Shown piece after piece: positions 1 through 6,221 of a stretch of 14,455 nt of DNA. The notes beneath the pieces are model-generated. The model saw nothing but the letters and a program-made list of their open reading frames with translations. It had not been told where the DNA came from and did not search any database. How positions within the stretch are numbered: position 1 is the first letter of the stretch; each line of letters starts with the position of its first letter. The DNA is taken from positions 1 to 14,455 of the forward strand of contig JAAZMQ010000057.1 in NCBI GenBank assembly GCA_012798745.1, given 5' to 3'. This DNA is from Bacteroidales bacterium. GTDB taxonomy: Bacteria; Bacteroidota; Bacteroidia; Bacteroidales; Dysgonomonadaceae. Position numbers and translations under genes: made by a program.

Positions 1-1014
1 ATTTTGGTAAATATACCTTTCTCATCGGCAATTACTCAAATTGATCCTGCAACAGGACAAGCTGTCGAAGGGGTATTGAATACATTTTTCAATGCGGGAA
101 TAATTACGGAGATTTTTCCGCTGCTGATATTTATTGCGATTGGCGCAATGATCGATTTTTCGCCATTGTTCCGCAACCCATCATTATTATTGTTTGGAGC
201 GGCGGCGCAATTCGGCATTTTCATGACCATGATTTTTGCTTCCTTGTTGGGGTTCGATTTAAGAGAAGCTGCTTCCATTGGAATAATCGGCGCAGCCGAT
301 GGACCTACCTCGATTGTGGTTGCTTCTCGATTTGCGCCTAATCTACTCGGCCCTATCTCTGTAGCAGCATATTCTTATATGGCACTGGTACCTATTATTC
401 AACCGCCGGTAATACGATTATTGACAACAAAAAAAGAACGATTGATCCGAATGTCCACCGCAGACAATTATAACAAGAAGATATCGAAAAAAGCATTAAT
501 TGCTTTCCCCATTGTTGTAACCATCGTGGCCGGAATTATTGCTCCATCTTCATTGGCGCTAATCGGTTTTTTAATGTTCGGGAATCTGATACGCGAATGC
601 GGAGTACTTAATAAATTGTCGTTAGCAGCTCAAAACGAATTAGCAAGTCTGGTAACGTTATTATTAGGAATTACCATTGCTAGCACAATGACATCCGATC
701 GGTTTATTCGGGTTGACACGCTTATCATTATTGCCTTAGGATTGTTTGCTTTTGTTTTCGACACATTTGGTGGCGTAATTTTTGCAAAATTCATGAATTT
801 GTTCCGAAAAGAGGGAAATAAAATCAACCCCATGATCGGAGCATGTGGTATTTCGGCATTCCCCATGTCGGCTCGCGTAGTCCATCAGATGGGACAGAAA
901 GAAGATCCGTTTAATTACCTGCTTATGCCGGCTGTGAGTGCGAATGTGGGAGGACAAATCGGGTCTGTGATTGCGGGAGGCATCATCTTAACATTGGTTC
1001 CATTATTTGCTTAA
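1..1014 (+). CDS. Na+-transporting decarboxylase beta subunit (OadB/MmdB family), 5'-partial
   Basis: Integral inner-membrane subunit that couples decarboxylation of a carboxybiotin carrier to Na+ export, in the oxaloacetate, methylmalonyl-CoA or glutaconyl-CoA decarboxylase complexes. The frame is open from base 1, and 337 residues are visible against roughly 370-430 in the family, so the N-terminus lies outside the window; the TTG at position 4 is not a real start. Family hallmarks are present: GAADGPTSI (its Asp codon at 298-300), the AAYSYMALVPIIQPP segment, and near the C-terminus NVGGQIGS, whose Ser (964-966) matches the Na+-linked Ser of characterised OadB proteins. Several hydrophobic helices fill the rest. 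A gamma-like gene follows 12 bases after the stop. The carboxyltransferase and biotin-carrier genes would be expected upstream, beyond the edge. The substrate cannot be decided from this subunit; methylmalonyl-CoA is the likeliest in a propionate-forming Bacteroidales. Confidence 0.93.
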   Translation: MLVNIPFSSAITQIDPATGQAVEGVLNTFFNAGIITEIFPLLIFIAIGAMIDFSPLFRNPSLLLFGAAAQFGIFMTMIFASLLGFDLREAASIGIIGAADGPTSIVVASRFAPNLLGPISVAAYSYMALVPIIQPPVIRLLTTKKERLIRMSTADNYNKKISKKALIAFPIVVTIVAGIIAPSSLALIGFLMFGNLIRECGVLNKLSLAAQNELASLVTLLLGITIASTMTSDRFIRVDTLIIIALGLFAFVFDTFGGVIFAKFMNLFRKEGNKINPMIGACGISAFPMSARVVHQMGQKEDPFNYLLMPAVSANVGGQIGSVIAGGIILTLVPLFA

Positions 1015-1026
1015 AAAGAAAACAGC

Positions 1027-1203
1027 ATGTCACAAGCATTAGAAAAAACATTGGAAATTGCAGGTATAGGAATAGTAGGAGTGTTTCTTTTTATGACACT
1101 CTTTTACCTGCTAATTCTAGCACTCGATAAAATTTTTCCGGAAAAAGAAGGGGTAAATACAAAAGAGGACTCTGTTAAAGAAAAAATAGGAGACGGAACT
1201 TAA
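1027..1203 (+). CDS. Small OadG/MmdD-like (gamma-type) membrane subunit of the decarboxylase
   Basis: A 58-residue protein starting MSQALEKTLEIAGIGIVGVF. One hydrophobic helix spans about residues 11-33, followed by LDKIFP and a charged, Lys/Glu-rich tail (about 36-58). This is the plan of OadG-family subunits: a short N-terminus, one transmembrane helix with a G-I-x-x-V-G-V-F-type stretch, and a polar tail. In characterised complexes this subunit holds the alpha and beta subunits together. The gene begins 12 bases after the beta-subunit stop and ends before a strong terminator, so it should be co-transcribed with the beta gene. It is short enough to be missed by usual length cut-offs. The family call is an inference from shape and context; sequence identity in this family is always low. 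Its place after the beta gene differs from Klebsiella oadGAB, where gamma comes first. Confidence 0.72.
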   Translation: MSQALEKTLEIAGIGIVGVFLFMTLFYLLILALDKIFPEKEGVNTKEDSVKEKIGDGT

Positions 1204-1236
1204 GAATAAAAGAAAAATTACACATAAGACATAAGG

Positions 1237-1277
1237 CCAAAAAAGCAGAATAAAATGAAAATATTCTGCTTTTTTGG
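1237..1277. terminator. Bidirectional intrinsic terminator between convergent genes
   Basis: Perfect inverted repeat: arm ccaaaaaagcagaata (1237-1252), 9-base loop, and its exact complement (1262-1277), giving 16 bp with no mismatch. The A-run and T-run inside the arms provide a U-tract in either direction. It lies 33 bases after the gamma-like gene and 4 bases past the nadK stop on the other strand, so it can end both transcripts. Confidence 0.85.
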
Positions 1278-1281
1278 TTTG

Positions 1282-2166
1282 TTATTTTCTAAGATCTGCA
1301 CCCCACATCAATTTATCACGAAGTGTTTTAAAAAAAGTATGCCCAATACGTTTCACAATTTTTTGCGTATAGGCTGCTTTAAAAACTTCAATAGGGGTTT
1401 GCTCATTAAATATTTGCGAGTGCCCATCGAGCGATACTAAATAATGGTTGCTGCGACTTTCTATTTTTAATGAAATGCGACTATCATCAGCAACTACCAA
1501 TGGTCTGGCTGTAAGACTATGAGGCGCAATTGCAGCCAAAATAATACTGGGCGAAGCAGGCACCAAAATAGGACCACCAATACTGAGCGAATAGGCTGTG
1601 GAACCTGTAGGAGTAGCAATTACCAACCCGTCAGCCTGGTACGATGTCAAATATTCACCATTGATATAAGCATGAATAGAAAGCATAGAAGCTGTATCCT
1701 GTTTCAGAATAGCCACTTCATTCAAAGCGCAGATATTATCAAAAGGATTAGGGTGTTCTTTTGTATCAATTCCCAGCAATGTACGCTCTTCGATTCGATA
1801 TTTTCTCTCCACAATTTCCGGTAAAATATCGTTCAATTCATTATAGTTAACGCCGGTAAGAAATCCTAATCTCCCCGTATTAATTCCTAAAATAGGAATC
1901 CCCCTGTCACCAATTGCTGAAGCTGTGCGCAAAAAAGTGCCATCGCCTCCCACACTCATGGCCATATCTACAGGTGGTATCACATCAAAAAGTATACATA
2001 GAGGACGTATTTTATCCTGCATATCAGGCGAAAGAGAATAAAAAAGTTTATCAGGTAAATAAAGGTCGACGGGATGTTTTTTTATAGCCTCGCATACTGA
2101 AAATATATATTTTTCGAATTGAGGATTCCTATCAGGAGATATATTGCCAAACAATGCTATTCTCAT
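1282..2166 (-). CDS. nadK: NAD kinase (ATP-NAD kinase)
   Basis: Phosphorylates the 2'-OH of the adenosine ribose of NAD to make NADP in the cytoplasm. The product has 294 residues, the usual length for bacterial NadK. The family signatures are present in order: GGDGT at 73-77 (phosphate binding and catalytic Asp), the NE pair at 149-150 that binds the nicotinamide ribose, and the Gly-rich stretch QADGLVIATPTGSTAYSLS (177-195). The start is an ATG and the N-terminus MRIALFGN is the normal first beta strand. The ACT-like gene lies 20 bases upstream on the same strand and is probably transcribed first in the same mRNA. No regulatory site specific to nadK is visible. Confidence 0.97.
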   Translation of the reverse strand: MRIALFGNISPDRNPQFEKYIFSVCEAIKKHPVDLYLPDKLFYSLSPDMQDKIRPLCILFDVIPPVDMAMSVGGDGTFLRTASAIGDRGIPILGINTGRLGFLTGVNYNELNDILPEIVERKYRIEERTLLGIDTKEHPNPFDNICALNEVAILKQDTASMLSIHAYINGEYLTSYQADGLVIATPTGSTAYSLSIGGPILVPASPSIILAAIAPHSLTARPLVVADDSRISLKIESRSNHYLVSLDGHSQIFNEQTPIEVFKAAYTQKIVKRIGHTFFKTLRDKLMWGADLRK

Positions 2167-2186
2167 ATCTTTATTTTTGATTCGGA

Positions 2187-2564
2187 TTACATATTGAGGT
2201 AAAACAACAACTCCTGCAGCCGATCTCTCTGTGTATCATTGAGTTCACCTTCTTTCATGTAATAATAAATGACATTATAATTAAAACGCTCAAAACTTCG
2301 CAATACAGGAGTAAGATCAGAGATATCCAATTTAATGGATATAAGAACAGTTGAGCCATCCGAAACAGGCAAAACTGATAAACTCATTATATGGGCATTG
2401 TTACTTTCAATGATTCGTGCAATTTCGGTTAGCGTGTAGTCTTTCAAAGGTATCTCTAAAATTATTAAAGAATTCTCGGCCTCAGTTAAATCGGCAAACT
2501 CTTCCGGTGTAATGTGAGAAGAAAACTTTTCTACTTGCTTTTTGATAAATTCTTTGGTCGACAT
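2187..2564 (-). CDS. ACT-like domain protein, apparently a CBS-less form of the nadK-linked CBS/ACT protein
   Basis: 125 residues with no signal peptide or membrane helix. From about residue 22 the sequence (EFADLTEAENSLIILEIPL, then a TLTEIARIIESNNAHIMS segment and a terminal FYLNM) resembles, from memory, the C-terminal half of Bacteroidales proteins of about 220 residues that carry two N-terminal CBS domains and sit beside nadK. Here the CBS pair is absent. The frame closes 20 codons upstream of the ATG, and only about 160 bases separate this gene from pdxJ, too little for a CBS pair. The alternating beta/helix pattern and the SLSVLPVSDG stretch suit an ACT-type ligand-binding fold. A good Bacteroidota promoter lies 43 bases upstream, so this is probably the first gene of a two-gene operon with nadK. 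Its function is unknown; sensing a small ligand for cofactor metabolism is only a guess. Confidence 0.75.
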   Translation of the reverse strand: MSTKEFIKKQVEKFSSHITPEEFADLTEAENSLIILEIPLKDYTLTEIARIIESNNAHIMSLSVLPVSDGSTVLISIKLDISDLTPVLRSFERFNYNVIYYYMKEGELNDTQRDRLQELLFYLNM

Positions 2565-2607
2565 GTTTAAAAAACGGTTTATTCGTATTACTTTTGTAGT
2601 TTGATTA

Positions 2608-2638
2608 CAAAGATGGAAAAATTGTTAGAGACAACAAA
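2608..2638 (-). promoter_or_regulatory. Bacteroidota-type promoter for the ACT-like gene and nadK
   Basis: Reading the minus strand: TTTG (2635-2638), a 19-base spacer, then CATCTTTG (2608-2615). This fits the Bacteroidota primary sigma consensus TTTG-N19-21-TAnnTTTG with one mismatch. The leader to the ATG at 2564 would be about 35 bases. Confidence 0.6.
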
Positions 2639-2696
2639 TTTCTGAGGGTATTTTATATTTTCTTTACTTTAGATAGACTAAGTAATTTAGGTTATT

Positions 2697-2704
2697 CATC
2701 TTTG
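2697..2704 (+). promoter_or_regulatory. Possible -7 element for pdxJ
   Basis: CATCTTTG matches the TAnnTTTG consensus at all but one fixed base and is identical to the -7 element of the divergent promoter. No convincing TTTG or TTG lies at the expected 19-21-base distance upstream. If used, transcription would begin near 2711, leaving about 16 bases before the ATG at 2727. Confidence 0.35.
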
Positions 2705-2726
2705 GAGACTTTAAGAAATGTATGTT

Positions 2727-3458
2727 ATGACTAAATTAAGCGTAAATATTAACAAAATAGCCACTTTGCGGAATTCGCGAGGAGGCAATTTACCTAATGT
2801 AGTACAGGTAGCTATTGACTGTCAACGTTTTGGGGCAGACGGAATCACCGTTCATCCACGTCCCGACGAAAGGCACATCAAACAAAGAGATGTGTTTGAT
2901 TTACAACCAAAAATTTACACGGAATTCAATATTGAAGGGAATCCGACTCCCGAATTCATTTCGTTGGTAAAGAAAATACGTCCAACACAAGTTACTTTGG
3001 TACCCGATGCACATGACGCTATCACTTCAAGTGAAGGATGGGATACTGTCACTCATAGAGATTTCCTAACCGATGTGGTAAACGAATTTCAAGCGTTGGG
3101 CATTCGCACTTCCATTTTTGTGAATCCGGACTTCGAAATGATAGAAGCAGCTTCTCAAATAGGAGCTGATCGAATTGAGTTATACACAGGACCTTATGCA
3201 GAAATGTATGAGAAAGATAAAGAAAAGGCCATAGCGCCTTACATAGAAGCAGCAACACTGGCAAAAAAACTTGGTCTTGGTGTAAATGCCGGACACGATC
3301 TGAATTTAAATAATCTGAACTATCTTTATGTTCAGATTCCCTGGCTCAGTGAAGTTTCTATAGGACATGCACTCATTTGTGATGCCTTGTACATGGGACT
3401 CGAAAAAACAATAAAAGCGTATAAAAATTGTTTAAAGGCACCTGAAAATCAGGATTAA
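2727..3458 (+). CDS. pdxJ: Pyridoxine 5'-phosphate synthase
   Basis: Last step of the DXP-dependent vitamin B6 pathway: condenses 1-deoxyxylulose 5-phosphate with 3-amino-2-oxopropyl phosphate to give pyridoxine 5'-phosphate. The protein is a cytoplasmic TIM barrel. The start chosen gives 243 residues beginning MTKLSVNINKIATLRNS, the usual N-terminus in Bacteroidales; an in-frame ATG three codons earlier (2718) would add only MYV. Family motifs are visible: GADGITVHPRPDERHI with the two active-site His residues, TEFNIEG with the catalytic Glu, NAGHDLNL near the C-terminus, and SIGHALI for phosphate binding. It is divergent from the nadK operon and is followed after 79 bases by exbB, an order I recognise from Bacteroidales genomes. 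Co-transcription with exbB is possible but not shown. Confidence 0.96.
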   Translation: MTKLSVNINKIATLRNSRGGNLPNVVQVAIDCQRFGADGITVHPRPDERHIKQRDVFDLQPKIYTEFNIEGNPTPEFISLVKKIRPTQVTLVPDAHDAITSSEGWDTVTHRDFLTDVVNEFQALGIRTSIFVNPDFEMIEAASQIGADRIELYTGPYAEMYEKDKEKAIAPYIEAATLAKKLGLGVNAGHDLNLNNLNYLYVQIPWLSEVSIGHALICDALYMGLEKTIKAYKNCLKAPENQD

Positions 3459-3537
3459 TTCTATTGAATTATTATCTTTACATAACCGATAGATAAAATC
3501 GTAATAAAAACTTAACATTGTAAAAGGGATTATCGGA

Positions 3538-4248
3538 ATGAATTTGTTACAAATACCAACAACAGCATACGACACTATCCAGCAAATGGGACAGCAGGTG
3601 ACTACAACTGTCGAAACCCCGGAAACAGCAATCAATGCTTTTGATCTTGCTCTTAAAGGGGGATGGCTTATGATTGTACTTTTTGTTATGCTTCTTCTTT
3701 CTATTTACGTATTGATTGAAAGAATCTTAGTAATCCGTAGTGCGGGAAAAGAAGACGACTCGTTTATGAACCGCATTAAGGATTATATTCACGAAGGAAA
3801 AATTGAATCGGCATTGGCGCTTTGCCGAAAAACCGATACACCTGCTGCAAGAATGGTAGAAAAAGGCATTACCCGCCTGGGACGTCCTATGAGCGATATT
3901 ACAGAAGCAATAGAGAATGTAGGCAACATAGAGATTGCCAAGCTCGAAAAGGGATTGCCCATTTTAGCCACCACAGCCGCCGGCGCTCCCATGATTGGAT
4001 TTCTTGGGACGGTTACCGGCATGGTTAAAGCTTTTATGAGTATGGCAAGTGCCGGTGTTAACGTAAACGTAAACATATTATCAACAGGTATTTATGAAGC
4101 GCTAATTACAACCGTAGGCGGTCTTATCGTCGGCATCATTGCCCTGTTTGCATATAACTATCTTGCCACACAAATAAAAGGAATTGTAAACAGGATGGAG
4201 ATGCGCATAATGGAATTCATGGATATCTTGAATGAACCGGCAATTTAA
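3538..4248 (+). CDS. exbB: MotA/TolQ/ExbB proton-channel protein
   Basis: Inner-membrane channel subunit that, with ExbD, uses the proton-motive force to energise a TonB-type protein for outer-membrane transport. 236 residues with three predicted membrane helices, at about 42-63, 140-165 and 185-210. The family signature AAGAPMIGFLGTVTGMVKAF (147-166) is intact, with its conserved Gly and Thr residues, and the third helix carries ALITTVGGLIVGIIALF. The N-terminal 40 residues are polar and variable. The upstream gap of 79 bases contains TATCTTTA (3473-3480), a near match to a Bacteroidota -7 element, so a separate promoter is possible. exbD follows after 13 bases. A TolQ role cannot be excluded; ExbB and TolQ are hard to tell apart by sequence alone. 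Confidence 0.92.
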   Translation: MNLLQIPTTAYDTIQQMGQQVTTTVETPETAINAFDLALKGGWLMIVLFVMLLLSIYVLIERILVIRSAGKEDDSFMNRIKDYIHEGKIESALALCRKTDTPAARMVEKGITRLGRPMSDITEAIENVGNIEIAKLEKGLPILATTAAGAPMIGFLGTVTGMVKAFMSMASAGVNVNVNILSTGIYEALITTVGGLIVGIIALFAYNYLATQIKGIVNRMEMRIMEFMDILNEPAI

Positions 4249-4252
4249 GGAG
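4247..4252 (+). promoter_or_regulatory. Shine-Dalgarno-like site for exbD
   Basis: AAGGAG overlaps the exbB stop codon and sits 9 bases before the exbD ATG. It stands out because Bacteroidota genes generally lack such sites, and most other starts in this window have none. Confidence 0.5.
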
Positions 4253-4261
4253 TATATTTAA

Positions 4262-4669
4262 ATGGCATTAAAACAACGTTTTAAAACAGAACCAACCTTT
4301 AGTATGGCATCAATGACTGATGTCATTTTTCTGCTTTTGATCTTTTTTATGATCACATCTACTCTTGTTGTGCCAAATTCGATTAAAGTTTTGTTGCCGA
4401 AATCGCAACAACAAGCTCAAGCAAAACCACTGACACGGATAACTATCGACAAAAATCTGAATTACTACGTAGCAAACGGCAACGAAACAGAACGGCAAGT
4501 ACCGTTTGAGGCAATCACTCCTTTTCTGCAAGCAGCATACACTGCCAACCCGGATGTATATGTGGCACTTTATGCAGACGAGAACGTGCCTTACCGAGAA
4601 ATTGTAAAAATATTGGATATTGCTAATAAGCATAAATTTAAAGTGGTATTGATGACCCGCCCCAATTAA
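4262..4669 (+). CDS. exbD: ExbD/TolR-family biopolymer transport protein
   Basis: Partner of ExbB in the proton-driven motor. 135 residues with a short cytoplasmic N-terminus, one membrane helix at about 18-40 and a periplasmic domain. The helix carries the family-defining Asp in SMTDVIFLLLIFFMITST (residue 20, equivalent to the proton-carrying Asp25 of E. coli ExbD). The periplasmic part ends with the typical DENVPYREIVKILDIANKHK and KVVLMTRPN segments. Length is normal for the family. The gene lies 13 bases after exbB, with an SD-like AAGGAG in between, and 28 bases before the tonB-like gene. The three form one transport module. Confidence 0.94.
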   Translation: MALKQRFKTEPTFSMASMTDVIFLLLIFFMITSTLVVPNSIKVLLPKSQQQAQAKPLTRITIDKNLNYYVANGNETERQVPFEAITPFLQAAYTANPDVYVALYADENVPYREIVKILDIANKHKFKVVLMTRPN

Positions 4670-4697
4670 AGGGATTTTTTCCAAGAATCTCTATCAC

Positions 4698-5480
4698 ATG
4701 ATAATTGAAAAAGAAAAAATAGGTGGAATTATCGGAACGATCATTTTTTCGGGATTGGTCCTGATTATCCTCTTGTTTTCTTATTTTACTATCGTCCTCC
4801 CCCCACAAGAATTGGAAGGAATCCCGGTTATGTTTGGGACTGAAGAAGATGCAGGAGGCTCGACAGAGCCTTTGATGACAGAACCCCCCGATGTTTCTGC
4901 ACCTTCGATCCCCGATAAAACTCCCGAATCGTCACTGATTACACAAAGCGACGAGCCTTCGATTAATGTGAAAGCTCAGCGCGAAGAAGAGCAACGTCAG
5001 GCTGAATTGGACAAACAGCGTCGTTTACAAGAAGAAGCTGCGCGTCGCCAACGGGAAGAAGAAACACGCCGTAGAGAGATCGATCGGCAAATGTCGGGAT
5101 TATTTGGAGAAAATACTTCGGGTAGCAGGGGAAATACCGAAGGATCGGGTACACAAGGCGTTTCTACAGGAAATGCCACGCAAGGAGCACCCAAAGGTAG
5201 CGGAGGAATAGGAACATATGATCTTAGCGGAAGAAGCTTGGGTCCCGGAGGACTTGTACAACCCCAATACACCGTGAACGACTATGGCACTGTGGTGGTT
5301 AATATAACGGTAGACCCGGCCGGAAATGTAATTCACGCTGAAATTGGACGAGGAACAAACACTCCGAGTCCTACGCTTCGAGAAGAAGCTCTGCGGGCTG
5401 CCCGTAGCACTAAGTTTAATGCGATCAACTCGGGAAACAATCAACAAGGAACCATTACATATAAGTTTAATCTCAATTAA
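4698..5480 (+). CDS. TonB/TolA-like energy transducer
   Basis: 260 residues in the order: short cytoplasmic N-terminus, one membrane anchor (about 8-33), acidic Pro/Ser-rich stretch (40-90), a highly charged Glu/Arg/Gln coiled coil (about 94-131), a Gly/Ser/Thr-rich flexible linker (133-175), and a C-terminal domain (about 180-260) with VVVNITVDPAGNVIHAEI and TLREEALRAARSTKFNA, typical of TonB-type C-terminal domains. It should span the periplasm and pass energy from ExbBD to outer-membrane receptors. The linker is unlike classic TonB, which has Glu-Pro/Lys-Pro repeats; the coiled coil is more TolA-like. The C-terminal domain and the position right after exbB-exbD favour a TonB role. No signal peptidase site is evident, as expected for an anchored protein. 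Confidence 0.85.
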   Translation: MIIEKEKIGGIIGTIIFSGLVLIILLFSYFTIVLPPQELEGIPVMFGTEEDAGGSTEPLMTEPPDVSAPSIPDKTPESSLITQSDEPSINVKAQREEEQRQAELDKQRRLQEEAARRQREEETRRREIDRQMSGLFGENTSGSRGNTEGSGTQGVSTGNATQGAPKGSGGIGTYDLSGRSLGPGGLVQPQYTVNDYGTVVVNITVDPAGNVIHAEIGRGTNTPSPTLREEALRAARSTKFNAINSGNNQQGTITYKFNLN

Positions 5481-5499
5481 AAAAATAAAAAGAATTACT

Positions 5500-6063
5500 A
5501 TGAAAAAAGTAGCACTATTTTTGGCAAATGGCTTCGAAGAAATAGAAGCCCTTGGAACAGTAGATGTATTACGAAGAGCTGAGATTTTGGTACAAACAGT
5601 ATCAATTTCTGATGAATTGAAAGTGACCGGAGCACACAACGTTACTGCTTTTGCAGATCGACTGTTTACAGACATAGATTTTTCGACTATCGATGTATTG
5701 ATTTTGCCCGGTGGCATGCCCGGAGCAAAAAACTTAAATGAACACCAAGGGGTGAAAGAACAAATAAAAACATTTGTTGCGAAAGAAAAATATGTAGCTG
5801 CAATTTGTGCTGCTCCTATGGTTTTAGGCGAACTGGGATTGCTTAAAGGGAAAAAAGCCACGTGTTATCCCGGATTTGAATCGCAGCTTATCGGAGCAAA
5901 TATAACCGGAGAAAATGTGACTGTCGATGGAACAATCATTACAGGAAAAGGTCCCGGTTTTATGTTCGATTTCGCATTACAACTCGTTGAAATTATTGCA
6001 GGAAAAGAAACACGAAAAAAAGTAGCAGAAGGATTGTTGTGGGAAAACAAAATATCCGATTAA
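5500..6063 (+). CDS. DJ-1/PfpI family protein (YajL-like)
   Basis: 187 residues, the normal size for the DJ-1 branch of the DJ-1/ThiJ/PfpI superfamily. The start is the ATG at 5500, 19 bases after the tonB-like stop; longer in-frame extension would run back into that gene and is not credible. Conserved features are clear: NGFEEIEAL (Glu16 equals DJ-1 Glu18), VLILPGGMPGAKNL, the nucleophile elbow AAICAAP with Cys103 (DJ-1 Cys106), and GKGPGFMFDFALQLVE. Members act in protection against oxidative or carbonyl stress, reported as glyoxalase, deglycase or chaperone activity; the precise activity is disputed and cannot be read from sequence. It probably shares a transcript with the exbB-exbD-tonB genes, though no functional link is evident. 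Confidence 0.9.
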   Translation: MKKVALFLANGFEEIEALGTVDVLRRAEILVQTVSISDELKVTGAHNVTAFADRLFTDIDFSTIDVLILPGGMPGAKNLNEHQGVKEQIKTFVAKEKYVAAICAAPMVLGELGLLKGKKATCYPGFESQLIGANITGENVTVDGTIITGKGPGFMFDFALQLVEIIAGKETRKKVAEGLLWENKISD

Positions 6064-6132
6064 AAAAAAATTCCAATTTTTCATATTTTGAGCATTATCC
6101 CCCATAAATTCAAAAATTTAAAGTGCAGAGAA

Positions 6133-6163
6133 TTGGTTTATATCGAAAAACAACCTAACTTTG
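6133..6163 (+). promoter_or_regulatory. Promoter of rpsA
   Basis: TTG (6133-6135), a 20-base spacer and TAACTTTG (6156-6163), an exact match to the Bacteroidota -7 consensus TAnnTTTG. The predicted start near 6170 gives a leader of about 50 bases that is almost entirely A and T and lacks a Shine-Dalgarno sequence, as is usual in this phylum. Confidence 0.7.
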
Positions 6164-6221
6164 CACCGTTTTTTTAACAATATAATGTCTAACTTATTTA
6201 ATTAATTTTTTTACAAAACAA

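Noticed and set aside
5344..5499. Longer start for the DJ-1 protein
   Set aside because: The extension overlaps the end of the tonB-like gene, and the family N-terminus MKKVALFLANGFEE begins exactly at the ATG at 5500.
5100..5861. Long open frame on the minus strand (253 codons) opposite the tonB-like and DJ-1 genes
   Set aside because: It spans two well-supported genes on the other strand, has Ser/Phe/Ile-rich composition without a recognisable domain, and has no promoter of the kind seen elsewhere in the window.
6062..6080. Possible terminator (aaaaatt-cc-aattttt) after the DJ-1 gene
   Set aside because: A two-base loop is sterically unlikely and the stem is only A-T pairs.
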